A stretch of DNA of 64,000 nucleotides from Hymenobacter sp. CRA2 (GCF_002007105.1 NZ_MVBC01000002.1:310001-374000); one strand, 5' to 3'. Shown: positions 33,533 through 41,786, counted from the stretch's first letter. Numbers and translations are program-made. Notes: a model not told the origin generated them from the letters alone.

Positions 33533-33883
33533 TTAGGCCACGTGCAGCCAGTCTTTCTTTTGCAGCAGGCGCTCCTGGGTTTCGCGGTAGTCGGGGTCGT
33601 CCACGCAGCAGTCGACGGGGCAGACGGCCGCGCATTGAGGTTCTTCGTGGAAGCCCACGCACTCGGTGCACTTGTCCGATACGATGTAGTAGTACTCGTC
33701 GGAGACGGGCGTCTGGGGGGAGGTAGCGTCGACTTGCTTGCCGCCATCCACCTCCACGGTGCCTTTCAGCATGGTGCCGTCGGCCCAGCGCCAGTTCGCG
33801 CCGCCTTCGTAGATGGCGTTATTGGGGCATTCCGGTTCGCAGGCACCACAGTTGATGCACTCGTCGGTAATCATGATGGCCAT
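33533..33883 (-). CDS. 2[4Fe-4S] ferredoxin
   Basis: 116 residues. Two cluster motifs are visible: CINCGACEPECP near residues 9-20 and CTECVGFHEEPQCAAVCP near 72-89, matching the dicluster ferredoxins with an insert in the second motif, plus CCVDD after it. A 50-residue insert (YEGGANWRWADGTML...YYYIVSD) separates the motifs, as is common in Bacteroidota homologues. It carries electrons in the cytosol. It is divergent from an acyl-CoA reductase gene, a pairing I have seen repeatedly in this phylum. Confidence 0.92.
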   Translation of the reverse strand: MAIMITDECINCGACEPECPNNAIYEGGANWRWADGTMLKGTVEVDGGKQVDATSPQTPVSDEYYYIVSDKCTECVGFHEEPQCAAVCPVDCCVDDPDYRETQERLLQKKDWLHVA

Positions 33884-33995
33884 GGCCGTAGGTCGTCAGG
33901 TTGAGAGTTCGAAGTAAGGCTGATACGCAGCGGCCGGGGCTTGAGGTTTGCTCACTCCACCCGACGTACGCGCAGGCGCGGTGCGCACAGCCCGG

Positions 33996-34003
33996 CAAAA
34001 GTA
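33996..34003 (-). promoter_or_regulatory. Candidate -7 box of the ferredoxin gene
   Basis: TACTTTTG on the minus strand, 113 bases before the ferredoxin ATG. No clear -33 TTG. Confidence 0.35.
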
Positions 34004-34059
34004 GTACCGGCCGCGCTTTCTTGCGAACTTTCGGCTTCGTTTCCCGCTTTTGCTACTCT

Positions 34060-35076
34060 ATGACCCACGCCGAACGACTCGCGGCTTTCATCCGCCTTGG
34101 CCAGCGCCTGCGCACTCTCTCCGACGACGAACTGTACTCCCTCGCGGCCCGCGCCCGCAACCACAACCCGTGGTTCGACGAGCCCAACGTGCGCGCGGCC
34201 TTCGCCGGCGTAGCGGAGCTGCTGGATGCCGAGCCGCTGACGGCCTGGGCCACCCGCTACCCCGCCGAGCCCCAGGGCGAGCCGCGGCGCGTGGGCGTGG
34301 TGATGGCCGGCAACATTCCCCTGGTGGGCTTTCACGATATGCTCTGCGTGCTGCTGAGCGGCCATACGCTACTGGCCAAGCTCTCGGCCGACGACAACAT
34401 CCTGCTCCGGTGGGTGGGCGCGCAGCTGCTGGAAATCGAGCCGCGCTTCGAGGACCGCCTGCGCTTCGTGGAGATGCTGCGCGAGGCCGACGCGTTCATT
34501 GCGACGGGCTCCGACAACACGGCCCGCTACTTTGAGTTCTACTTCAGCAAAAAGCCTCACCTGATTCGCCGCAACCGCTCCAGCGTGGGCGTCATTGCCG
34601 GCCTGGAGCCGCGCGAGGAACTGGCCCACTTCGGCGCCGACGTGTTTCGGTACTACGGCCTGGGCTGCCGCAACGTCTCGAAGCTGCTGGTGCCGACGGG
34701 CTACGATTTCCGCCCCTTCCTCGACGCCATGCAGTCCTGGGAAGCCGTCGATAACCACAACCGCTACCACAACAACTACGACTACCAGAAGAGCCTGCTG
34801 CTTGTGAACCGCGTGCCGCACCTCGACAACGGCTTTCTGCTGCTGACCGAGAGCATACAGCTCGTCTCCCCCATTTCGGTGCTGCACTACAGCGAGTACC
34901 AGGACGAGCAGGACTTGCGTCAGCAACTCACCGACATAGCTGAGAAAACGCAGGTGGTGGTATCGGTCAACGGCTGGTACCCGGGCTCGGTACCGGCCGG
35001 GCAGGCGCAGTGTCCGGGCGTGGCCGACTACCCCGATGGCGTCGACACGATGGCCTTTTTGACGTCGTTATCGTAG
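34060..35076 (+). CDS. Acyl-CoA reductase (LuxC-like aldehyde dehydrogenase family)
   Basis: 338 residues from ATG 34060 (MTHAERLAAFIRLGQRL). Motifs of the LuxC-type family are GVVMAGNIPLVGFHDMLCVL, FIATGSDNTARYFEFYF, SSVGVIAGLEPREELAHFG, and the likely catalytic Cys in YYGLGCRNVSKL. It would reduce an acyl-CoA to the aldehyde with NAD(P)H. The adjacent ferredoxin suggests a redox link, but coupling is not shown. Length is typical. Pathway unknown. Confidence 0.88.
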   Translation: MTHAERLAAFIRLGQRLRTLSDDELYSLAARARNHNPWFDEPNVRAAFAGVAELLDAEPLTAWATRYPAEPQGEPRRVGVVMAGNIPLVGFHDMLCVLLSGHTLLAKLSADDNILLRWVGAQLLEIEPRFEDRLRFVEMLREADAFIATGSDNTARYFEFYFSKKPHLIRRNRSSVGVIAGLEPREELAHFGADVFRYYGLGCRNVSKLLVPTGYDFRPFLDAMQSWEAVDNHNRYHNNYDYQKSLLLVNRVPHLDNGFLLLTESIQLVSPISVLHYSEYQDEQDLRQQLTDIAEKTQVVVSVNGWYPGSVPAGQAQCPGVADYPDGVDTMAFLTSLS

Positions 35077-35185
35077 AAAAGCCAGCCGCGCCACTTTTTC
35101 TGACGTTCACGCAGCCTTCACCGGACGCGCCGTCTTTGGCACGGTTGTTTGTTCTCCGTTTACTGAACCTTCCGATCTGACATCC

Positions 35186-35485
35186 ATGCTCATTGTCAAT
35201 GAATCGGCCGAAACCGTTGCCAAAGAAACGATTCCGACCCTCCACTTCCCCCAAGAAGACGTCCTTCACACCCCCGACGAGCGTAAGCTGCGCCGCTTCG
35301 ATGCCGACCGGGCCTGCGCCCTCGGCAACAACGAGCACGGTAAGCTCGACATCTATTTCAAAACCGCCGACGGGCAGACCAAGCGCGTGCAAACCACCGT
35401 TTGGGGCGTGCACGAAAGCTACCTCACCCTGAAAGCCGGCGTCACCCTCCCGATTCGCTCCATCATCGGGTTTGACTTCTATTAA
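35186..35485 (+). CDS. Conserved hypothetical protein of about 99 residues
   Basis: 99 residues, no signal peptide or membrane segment. The second half has alternating polar/hydrophobic strands (HGKLDIYFKTADGQTKRVQTTVWGVHESYLTLKAGVTLPIRSIIGFDFY) that suggest a small beta-barrel. I do not recognise a named family. Its TAA is the first part of a long inverted repeat, as in the amidotransferase gene. Probably real, because codon use is normal and the end is so precisely placed. Confidence 0.7.
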   Translation: MLIVNESAETVAKETIPTLHFPQEDVLHTPDERKLRRFDADRACALGNNEHGKLDIYFKTADGQTKRVQTTVWGVHESYLTLKAGVTLPIRSIIGFDFY

Positions 35486-35536
35486 TCACGGATTCAGCCG
35501 GATTTTTTGGATTTCACGGATTTTGTGAACGATTAC

Positions 35537-35564
35537 AGAGCCGAAGCTTTACAGCTTCGGCTCT
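35537..35564 (+). terminator. Internal hairpin after the 99-residue gene
   Basis: AGAGCCGAAGCT / AGCTTCGGCTCT stem with a TTAC loop, followed by TTCGTTTG. Terminator-like. Confidence 0.7.
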
Positions 35565-35609
35565 TTCGTTTGAAAGCGGTTGAGCAGATATGGTCCCAAG
35601 CACAAACGC

Positions 35610-35639
35610 AAACAGCCCGGCCGCATGGCCGGGCTGTTT
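35610..35639 (-). terminator. Internal hairpin after the nucleoside phosphorylase gene
   Basis: AAACAGCCCGGCC / GGCCGGGCTGTTT perfect 13-bp stem with a GCAT loop. Read on the minus strand it is followed by TGCGTTTGTG. Confidence 0.7.
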
Positions 35640-35695
35640 AGCGGACAATCGTCCACAAAATCCGTGAAATCCGACCGATCCGGCTAAATCCGTGA

Positions 35696-36568
35696 TTAGA
35701 TGCGCGACAGGGTTTTCGCAATCAGGTCGTTGACCGTCTGGTCGCTGTTTTCGGCAAATTCGCCGGTGGCGCGGTTGGCCACGATGGCGTTCAGCGACAC
35801 GACTTCGTGGCCGAGCATGCGGCCCAGGGCGTAGTAGCCGGCCGTTTCCATCTCGAAGTTGGTCAGGCGGAAAGTGCCTTCGGCGTTGCTGTACTGCACG
35901 TGGCGCAGGCGCTCCAGCAAGTCGGGGTAGCGCAGCTCCAGGCGCAGCGAGCGGCCCTGCGGCCCGTAGAAGCCGGGGCAGGTGACGGTGTTGCCCGTGA
36001 ACATACCCGCGCCGAGCTGCTCGCGCAGCAAATCGGAGCCGAGCACGCAGTACGGGCGGTAATCCAGCCCCACGGCCTGCTGCACGGCGGTGGCAAACTC
36101 CACTTCGGCGCCGGTTTCCACCAGCGGATAAAACTGCATCAAGGACTCCAGCCCGATGGCGTGCTCCGTGACCAGGTGCGAGCCGACGGGAATATCGGGC
36201 TGCAGGCAGCCGCTGGTGCCCACGCGGATGATGCGCAGGGCAATGCGCTCCTCCAAGGGCCGGGGCTGCCGCGTCACGAAGTCGATGTTGACCAGCGCGT
36301 CCAGCTCGTTGAGTACGATGTCGATGTTGTCGGTGCCGATGCCGGTGGAAATGACCGTGAGGCGCTTGCCGCGGTAATAGCCCACGTGGGTCACAAACTC
36401 GCGCTTGGACACTTCGGTCTCGATGGAATCGAAGTGCTGGCTCACGAGGCCCACGCGGTCGGGGTCGCCGACGGTGATGATGGTATCGGAAATGTGGTCG
36501 GGCAGCAGATTCAGGTGGTAGATGCTGCCGTCGCGGTTCAGAATAAGTTCCGAGGCGGGAATCGACAT
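35696..36568 (-). CDS. Nucleoside phosphorylase (uridine phosphorylase-like)
   Basis: 290 residues. PNP/UDP family motifs: TIITVGDPDRVGLVSQHFD (phosphate loop), VISTGIGTDNIDIVLNEL, IIRVGTSGCLQPDIPVGS and NFEMETAGYYALG, the ribose-binding Met-Glu signature. It cleaves a nucleoside with phosphate to base and ribose-1-phosphate in nucleoside salvage. Base specificity (uridine or other) cannot be fixed by eye. The gene downstream in transcription is separated by the long inverted repeat. Confidence 0.9.
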   Translation of the reverse strand: MSIPASELILNRDGSIYHLNLLPDHISDTIITVGDPDRVGLVSQHFDSIETEVSKREFVTHVGYYRGKRLTVISTGIGTDNIDIVLNELDALVNIDFVTRQPRPLEERIALRIIRVGTSGCLQPDIPVGSHLVTEHAIGLESLMQFYPLVETGAEVEFATAVQQAVGLDYRPYCVLGSDLLREQLGAGMFTGNTVTCPGFYGPQGRSLRLELRYPDLLERLRHVQYSNAEGTFRLTNFEMETAGYYALGRMLGHEVVSLNAIVANRATGEFAENSDQTVNDLIAKTLSRI

Positions 36569-36612
36569 GGCGCTAGGGGCTCGGGTGAGAGTGAAGGTTT
36601 GGAAAGGTCTGT

Positions 36613-37302
36613 TTAGCTTCGGTCGAAACGGGTGCCCCGCAACTCGGTTCCGAAGTGATTAATACGGTCCTGCAATTCGCGTTTTTGCTGCAGGAAACGT
36701 TTGAGGGCAATGTTTCCGGCAGCGCGCTCGTCCAGCAGTTGATCTAGCTGCTGCCGTACGCGGGCTTGCGCTAGCATTACTTGGTACAAGCGCCAAGTGT
36801 TGCTTGTACGAAACTCGGCGAAGTTGAATGCGTCTGAGCGCGCTTCGCCGGTTACTTTCTCGAAGGAGTTTCCGGCCCGATTAGGAAAAGAAACCTGCTG
36901 ACCAAATTCGAAGGAGGGCGCTCGGCGAATGTATTGTTCGAAGCCGGTAGCCTGAAAGCCCATGTGACCGTTGCGCAACTGTATCATCCATTCGTTTTCA
37001 AGTTTCCGCTCTATTCCATCTATTTCAAGGGCGTTTTCTTTTGATAACCCTTCAATGAAATCAAAGTCAAATTCTACATTCTGTACACCTAGAAACACAA
37101 GCGTCGCCGGTGCCACCCAGAAGGTAAAGCTGGTGCCGTCTACTTCAGGCTGATTCCACTGGAAGATGTAGTCAATATCCAGCAGCAGCTCCTGTCCCAG
37201 CAACCGCCAAGCATATACAGATGCATCATGCCAGCCCATTAGGTCGAAGTCAGCGTCCGTCCAAAGCCATTTTTCCACCTGGTATGCTTCTGGTGCTTCC
37301 AT
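36613..37302 (-). CDS. Hypothetical cytosolic protein, low-GC
   Basis: 229 residues from ATG 37302 (MEAPEAYQVEKWLWTDADFD). The first half contains LMGWHDASVYAWRL, LLLDIDYIFQWNQPE and FTFWVAPATLVFLGVQN, a pattern I associate with an unnamed Bacteroidota family of about 150 residues; the second half is helical and charged (ARVRQQLDQLLDERAAGNIALKRFLQQKREL). No signal peptide. The DNA is visibly less GC-rich than both neighbours, which suggests recent acquisition. Function unknown. Confidence 0.65.
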   Translation of the reverse strand: MEAPEAYQVEKWLWTDADFDLMGWHDASVYAWRLLGQELLLDIDYIFQWNQPEVDGTSFTFWVAPATLVFLGVQNVEFDFDFIEGLSKENALEIDGIERKLENEWMIQLRNGHMGFQATGFEQYIRRAPSFEFGQQVSFPNRAGNSFEKVTGEARSDAFNFAEFRTSNTWRLYQVMLAQARVRQQLDQLLDERAAGNIALKRFLQQKRELQDRINHFGTELRGTRFDRS

Positions 37303-37330
37303 AAGCTGCAAACGTCGGGCAAAAAACGAA

Positions 37331-37356
37331 AAAACCGCGGCCGTGGCCACGGTTTT
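37331..37356. terminator. Hairpin between trhO and the low-GC gene
   Basis: AAAACCGCGGCC pairs with GGCCACGGTTTT with one mismatch. On the minus strand it is followed by TCGTTTTTTG, so it can end trhO transcription. Confidence 0.65.
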
Positions 37357-37393
37357 TGGTGACGTTCCAGCAAGGGAGCTTGCGCAGAGCTGC

Positions 37394-38350
37394 TTACGAA
37401 CGCACCGGTGCGCGGTACGACGAAAGGCCCTGCTCGGGGTTGTAGTGGTTGCTAAGCTTGGGGTAGTTGCCGGTGCCGTCGTAGGGGCGCTTGTCGGGGT
37501 GCTGCTGGCAGGCGTCAGAGCAGGCGCCTTCGCGCTGCTCGGCGCAGCTTTCGCAGAGCACCACGTGGGCGTTGCAGTGCGGGTTGGCGCAGTTGACCAT
37601 CCGCTCGTCCGGCTTGCCGCAACTGATGCAAGTAGCTACTACCGTCGGGTTCACCGTATTCACGTCCACGGCCACGCGCCCGTCGAACACGTAGCACTTG
37701 CCTTCAAAGTCCTCGCCGCCAGCTTCCAGGCCGTACTTGATGATGCCGCCGTGGAGCTGGTACACGTTTTCGAAGCCCTGATCCAGCAGGAAAGCCGAGG
37801 CCTTTTCGCACTTGATGCCGCCGGTGCAGTAAGTCAGGATTTTCTTGTCCTGAAACTGACGTAGCTCCTCCACCTTCTCCGGAAACTCGCGGAAGTTGCC
37901 GATGTGGAGCGTCACGGCGTTTTTGAAGCGGCCGAGGTTATGCTCGTAGTCGGAGCGCACGTCCAGGATGACGACGTCGTCCCGGTCTTTCATGGCCTTG
38001 AACTCCTCGGGCGAAAGGTGCACGCCGGTCCGTTCGTAGGGCTTGATGGCGGGCAGGCCCACGTGCACGATTTCGGGCTTGATGCGCACGTGCAGCTTCT
38101 GGAACGTGTGCGCGGGTGCCTCTTCTACCTTGAACTCCAGCGCCGCAAAACGCGGATCGGCCTTCACGGCCTGCATGTACGCCTCGCAGTCGGCCACCGT
38201 GCCCGACACCGTCCCGTTCAGCCCTTCACCGGCCACAATGATGCGGCCGCGCAGGTTCAGGCGCAGGCACAGGCGGTGATGCTCCTCGCGAAACGCCTCG
38301 GGGTCTTCGATGTGCGTGTAGCAGTAGTAAAGCAGTACGCGGTAATCCAT
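37394..38350 (-). CDS. trhO: tRNA uridine-34 hydroxylase, rhodanese family
   Basis: 318 residues from ATG 38350 (MDYRVLLYYCYTHIEDP). An N-terminal acylphosphatase-like domain (GRIIVAGEGLNGTVSG) is followed by a rhodanese domain with the active-site Cys in ILTYCTGGIKCEKAS, and a C-terminal Cys-rich metal-binding region (CISCGKPDERMVNCANPHC ... CESCAEQREGACSDAC). TrhO (YceA) makes 5-hydroxyuridine at tRNA position 34 using oxygen. Length and motifs fit the family. Confidence 0.93.
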   Translation of the reverse strand: MDYRVLLYYCYTHIEDPEAFREEHHRLCLRLNLRGRIIVAGEGLNGTVSGTVADCEAYMQAVKADPRFAALEFKVEEAPAHTFQKLHVRIKPEIVHVGLPAIKPYERTGVHLSPEEFKAMKDRDDVVILDVRSDYEHNLGRFKNAVTLHIGNFREFPEKVEELRQFQDKKILTYCTGGIKCEKASAFLLDQGFENVYQLHGGIIKYGLEAGGEDFEGKCYVFDGRVAVDVNTVNPTVVATCISCGKPDERMVNCANPHCNAHVVLCESCAEQREGACSDACQQHPDKRPYDGTGNYPKLSNHYNPEQGLSSYRAPVRS

Positions 38351-38362
38351 TGCGGAGTAGTC

Positions 38363-38448
38363 AGTATTGAGTACTGAGTATTGAGACAACCGCCACTCAG
38401 CAGAAGTTCGGGGGTATTGCTGCCCCGATTGTCTCAATACTCAATACT
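38363..38448. repeat. Inverted repeat of GTATTGAG words upstream of trhO
   Basis: Left arm 38363-38389 (AGTATTGAGTACTGAGTATT...) pairs with 38429-38448, including a perfect 15-base stretch, TTGTCTCAATACTCA. The centre is GC-rich. It lies between trhO and the NeuD-like gene, both minus strand. Confidence 0.75.
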
Positions 38449-38460
38449 AAGGTCTCAAGT

Positions 38461-39093
38461 CTAAACCTTGGTAGCGGGGTTGCCGAACACGGTTTGGTTG
38501 GCGGGCACGTCGGCCACGACCACGGCGCCGGCACCCACGCGGGCCTTGGCCCCGATTTTCACGCCGCCGACAATCACGGCGCCCGAACCGATGAAGGCCT
38601 GCTCACCGATTTCGGCGTCGGCGTTGATGATGGCGCCGGCCCCTACCTGCACGTAGTCGGCCAGCTGGGCGCGCACGTCCACCGCGGCGCGCACGCCGAT
38701 CAGGCAGCCGTTGCCCAGTTTGGCATCGGAGGCCACCACGGCGCCGGCCGAAATCAGGTTGCCGTGTCCTAGCCAGGCATGCTCCGAGACGCTGGCCGCT
38801 TTGTGAATCGCGTTGACGGGCACCTGCTCGTACTCCTCGCGCAGCATGTTGGTCAGAGCCTTGCGGGAGGCGGTGTCCTCAGTAGCTACGAACACCTCGC
38901 ACTTCTTGCCGAGCAGCTTGAGCATTTCCTCGTCGTCGGTGGCGCCCATGATGGGCACGTCGTGCAAGTCGGTGTCTTTCAGCTTGGGGTTGTCATCGAG
39001 CAGGCAGTACACCACCACGTCGTTGCTGCTGAACGCGTCGAGAGCGGCGGTGCCAACGGTTTGGGCACCGAGGATGATTACGGGATTTTCCAT
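38461..39093 (-). CDS. NeuD/PglD-like sugar O-acyltransferase
   Basis: 210 residues. The N-terminal part is a nucleotide-sugar binding Rossmann-like domain (VIILGAQTVGTAALDAF, CLLDDNPKLKDTDLHDVPIMG), followed by a left-handed beta-helix of hexapeptide repeats (LGHGNLISAGAVVASDAKLG, IGVRAAVDVRAQLADYVQVG, IGSGAVIVGGVKIG). NeuD/PglD proteins acetylate amino-sugars for surface glycans using acetyl-CoA; the likely catalytic His is that of LGHGNLISAG or the preceding segment. Specific sugar unknown. Confidence 0.82.
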   Translation of the reverse strand: MENPVIILGAQTVGTAALDAFSSNDVVVYCLLDDNPKLKDTDLHDVPIMGATDDEEMLKLLGKKCEVFVATEDTASRKALTNMLREEYEQVPVNAIHKAASVSEHAWLGHGNLISAGAVVASDAKLGNGCLIGVRAAVDVRAQLADYVQVGAGAIINADAEIGEQAFIGSGAVIVGGVKIGAKARVGAGAVVVADVPANQTVFGNPATKV

Positions 39094-39177
39094 GCGCGAA
39101 TCTTCGGGGAAGAGGCGCCCGGCCCGGGCGCCCTAAGCCGCAAAGATACGGCAAGGCCGCACGAAAACTACGGGGCG

Positions 39178-40482
39178 CTATTCGGTCGGGCGTAGCGCAG
39201 CACGTCCGACCCGGCCGAACACGCGCAAGCGGCGCAGCCAGCCCGAGGCCGTGGGCTGACTCACGAGCACGTATACCAGCAGCGGCAACCACGGCGCGCG
39301 GTAGCGGCTCAGCGTACCGAGGTTGGGCGTGCTGAGTCCCAGCAGCGCCGCCATCAGCAGGGTATACACCACGAGCGTGAACGTAACGGCAAACGGCATG
39401 GGCACCGAGCGGCGGCGTGCCCAGTCCCAGAGGGCCAGCGCGCTGAGTATTAGCAGGCCGAGGTTTTCCCAGGCGGCAAAGCCGTAGAATACACTGTCGC
39501 CCTCCCAGGCAAAGGGACGGTACAGGGCGCTGGCCACGGCTTTGGGGGTGTGGCGCAGAATGCTCTCGGCCGTGGGCGCCAGCTCCGGCAGGGCCACGTG
39601 CGGCCGGCCCAGGGATTTTACGCGCAGCGCCGCGTAGGTGCGCGTGAGCTGGCTGGCAAACTTGTTGAAGCGCAGCACGGGCACGACTTCGCTGCCCAGC
39701 CGCAGACCTAGCACAAACGTGGCGGCAAACAGCAGCAGCTGCCAGCGACGCCGGCGCAAAGGCACCAGCAGGAGCTGCCCCACCCGCACCACCGCCAGGC
39801 ACAACAGCAGGGCCAGTAGCGCGCCGCCGAAAAAGAAACGCATCTTAAAGCTCAGCCAGGCGCCTAGCAGCGCCAGTGCCACCCAGCCCAGTCGCTGCCG
39901 CGGCTGCCCATACAGCAGTACCAGCGCAGCGGCCAACAGCGTGGCGCATCCGGCCAGCAGCAGACTTTCCTTCGTCAGTCCGCTCGACCAATACACCGCC
40001 GAAGGCCACAGCAGCAGCCCGATAATGGCCGCCCCGCGCGTGCCCGCAAACTGCCGGCTGAGTACTTTGGTTAGCAGCCAACAACCCAGGAAGCTGGCCA
40101 AGGACAGATACAGCGCCGTGACCAGCATCGAGCCCGCTGTGAGCACATTCAGGGCCGAGAGGACCTTGATGAAAAAGAACGTATTGGAGTAGCCGTGGTA
40201 GATCAGCCGGTTGCCTTCGTGCTGAAAGGTGTCCTGCCCCAGGGTCTGCAGCCATTGCCCGGGCGCCGCCCACAGCTGGTCCGTCAGGCGCCCGGCCCAC
40301 AGGTGAAAAAAGCGCGCGTCCTCCGTCGGGCGCCACACGCTGACAGCCCCGGCCAGCAGGCGCAGCGCCAGGGTGGGCAGAAGCCAGCGGCGCAACGTGG
40401 GAATGGCAAGCTGGCGCCGTAGCCACCACGCCAACAGGCACAAGATGGCGGCGTTGCCGAGCAGCAGCAGGAGCAGCTTCAC
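39178..40482 (-). CDS. Polytopic membrane protein, possible glycosyltransferase
   Basis: 434 residues, beginning at a GTG that overlaps the DUF2851 stop codon (GTGA, four bases). About ten hydrophobic helices are seen (LLLLLLGNAAILCLLAWWL at the start, GCWLLTKVL, AAIIGLLLWPSAVYW, LLLAGCATLLAAALVLLY, FTLVVYTLLMAALLG). The early loop WRPTEDARFFHLWAG with acidic/aromatic residues and the LLLWPSAVYWSSGLTKESLL segment recall GT39/GT87-type lipid-linked glycosyltransferases. Translational coupling to DUF2851 is likely. Function not established. Confidence 0.7.
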   Translation of the reverse strand: MKLLLLLLGNAAILCLLAWWLRRQLAIPTLRRWLLPTLALRLLAGAVSVWRPTEDARFFHLWAGRLTDQLWAAPGQWLQTLGQDTFQHEGNRLIYHGYSNTFFFIKVLSALNVLTAGSMLVTALYLSLASFLGCWLLTKVLSRQFAGTRGAAIIGLLLWPSAVYWSSGLTKESLLLAGCATLLAAALVLLYGQPRQRLGWVALALLGAWLSFKMRFFFGGALLALLLCLAVVRVGQLLLVPLRRRRWQLLLFAATFVLGLRLGSEVVPVLRFNKFASQLTRTYAALRVKSLGRPHVALPELAPTAESILRHTPKAVASALYRPFAWEGDSVFYGFAAWENLGLLILSALALWDWARRRSVPMPFAVTFTLVVYTLLMAALLGLSTPNLGTLSRYRAPWLPLLVYVLVSQPTASGWLRRLRVFGRVGRAALRPTE

Positions 40483-41786
40483 GTAGCGGACAGGGGCACG
40501 TTGCGTTGGAGGATGCGGCTGCCGATGGCGCAGTGCAGGCAGCGGCGCGGCTGGCAGTAGCCGCGCTGCAAAGCTAGCAAGCCCTGCGAGTCGGCGGCGG
40601 TGCGGTGGCGAAACTGCAGGGCTTCGTAGGGCGCCAGCACGCTGTTTTGCTCGCGCGGCAGCTGGGCCAGCAGTTCCACGGCGGCTTCTACGCCCTCCTG
40701 CTCCCCCACCGATTGGGCATAAGCCACCCGCAGGGGTACCACCACATTGCTGATGAGCAAATGGGCACTGCTGCGGCCCAGACCTGGCACCTTATCAGCG
40801 GGCACACCGGGGCGGTAATGCCGTTGCCAGTATTCCCCCACCGGCACGAGAAGCATCTTCTCCAGCGTCGCCACGTCGGGCGCATCGAGCAGCGGCTGAA
40901 ACAGGCGGGGCTGCGCGTGCACCAGCGCCGCCAGCTGCGCCAGCCGCACGGTAGGAAAGTTGGCGGGCCGCAGACGCAGGAAGTTCCATTCATGCGGCTG
41001 CAGGGCCGCAGACAGTAGGCTGTATTTGTGCGCCAGAAAGTCGTATTCCTGCCGTAGATCAGCGCAGTACGCATCAGGAGCAGCAGCCACTGGTGGTAAC
41101 AGGCCCGCCTGCCCGAACAGCAGCGCCTCGGTTTGGCGCTGGTCGTGGCGGTGGCGGCGCAGTACCGGCAGCGGCAGGGCCTGGGCCAGCCGGGTCAGCG
41201 GCTCGGTGTTCTTCTTGAAACCGAAGCCGGCGGCCAGCACCTGCCAGGCCGTGGTTTCCCAATCGTGGCCGGTGTGCTCGTGCAATTCCTGCACGGCGGC
41301 GGCTTTCTGCTCCACGCGCTCCAGCAGGGCCCGTTCGGTCATCATCAGCCGCGTGAGTTCGGGCACGGTGGGCAGGGCGCCGGCACAGGGCAACGGGGCC
41401 ACGTCGGCCACGCTCATGAGGCTATGGTAGGCTTGCAGCAAAGTAGGCGCCAAGCGCGGCTGCAGGGCCAGGGCGGGCACTTCACTGCCGTTGGTGCGCT
41501 GCACGGGCGCATCAAAGGAGTGCACCACGTGCAGGATTACCTGGTCGTATTTTTTGTCCGTCTGGTGCTGGTGGCGCTGCCAGTCGGAGGCGCGCAGGTG
41601 AATTTCCACGGCTCCGTTCCACTCCACTTCGCCGATGATGAGGCGGGCACCCAGGAAATCCGGACCGGCGTCGGCGTTGCGGAAGCCGGGCTTGAGCACC
41701 AGGATAGGCTGGCCGTCTTCGGTTTGCAGATTGGTTTTGTCGAAATACTGGTGCTGCCAGACGTAGTGGATAAAATCTTCCTGCAT
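40479..41786 (-). CDS. DUF2851 family protein
   Basis: 435 residues with the conserved start MQEDFIHYVWQHQYFD and LRASDWQRHQHQTDKKYDQVILHVV of the DUF2851 family, long and uncharacterised. The C-terminal part contains a Cys-pair motif (GYCQPRRCLHCAIGSRIL) that could bind metal. The family is widespread in Bacteroidota. Overlaps the next gene by four bases. Function unknown. Confidence 0.9.
   Translation of the reverse strand: MQEDFIHYVWQHQYFDKTNLQTEDGQPILVLKPGFRNADAGPDFLGARLIIGEVEWNGAVEIHLRASDWQRHQHQTDKKYDQVILHVVHSFDAPVQRTNGSEVPALALQPRLAPTLLQAYHSLMSVADVAPLPCAGALPTVPELTRLMMTERALLERVEQKAAAVQELHEHTGHDWETTAWQVLAAGFGFKKNTEPLTRLAQALPLPVLRRHRHDQRQTEALLFGQAGLLPPVAAAPDAYCADLRQEYDFLAHKYSLLSAALQPHEWNFLRLRPANFPTVRLAQLAALVHAQPRLFQPLLDAPDVATLEKMLLVPVGEYWQRHYRPGVPADKVPGLGRSSAHLLISNVVVPLRVAYAQSVGEQEGVEAAVELLAQLPREQNSVLAPYEALQFRHRTAADSQGLLALQRGYCQPRRCLHCAIGSRILQRNVPLSAT

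Larger units (their letters stand above)
33274..33533. repeat. Stop-to-stop inverted repeat with two internal hairpins (CGGATT class)
   Basis: The arms 33274-33331 and 33476-33533 (58 bp each) differ at only two positions. They are built from CACGGATTT, GACGGATT and GTGGACGATTGTC words. The left arm begins inside the TAA of the amidotransferase gene and the right arm ends inside the TAA of the ferredoxin gene. Inside lie two further hairpins, 33334-33366 (GTGGTGCCACGACT stem) and 33437-33469 (AGAAGCGCCACGGCT stem), each terminator-like. The element fills the entire space between the two converging genes. Confidence 0.9.
35483..35698. repeat. Second stop-to-stop inverted repeat with two internal hairpins (CGGATT class)
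   Basis: Left arm from 35483 (TAATCACGGATTCAGCCGG...) to about 35534; right arm about 35644-35698. The pairing is strong with a few mismatches. It starts at the TAA of the 99-residue gene and ends at the TAA of the nucleoside phosphorylase gene. Two internal hairpins lie at 35537-35564 and 35610-35639. The design is the same as at 33274-33533, but the hairpin sequences differ completely. Confidence 0.88.

Noticed and set aside
33274-35698. CRISPR array
   Set aside because: The repeats are inverted, not direct with unique spacers, and there are no cas genes.
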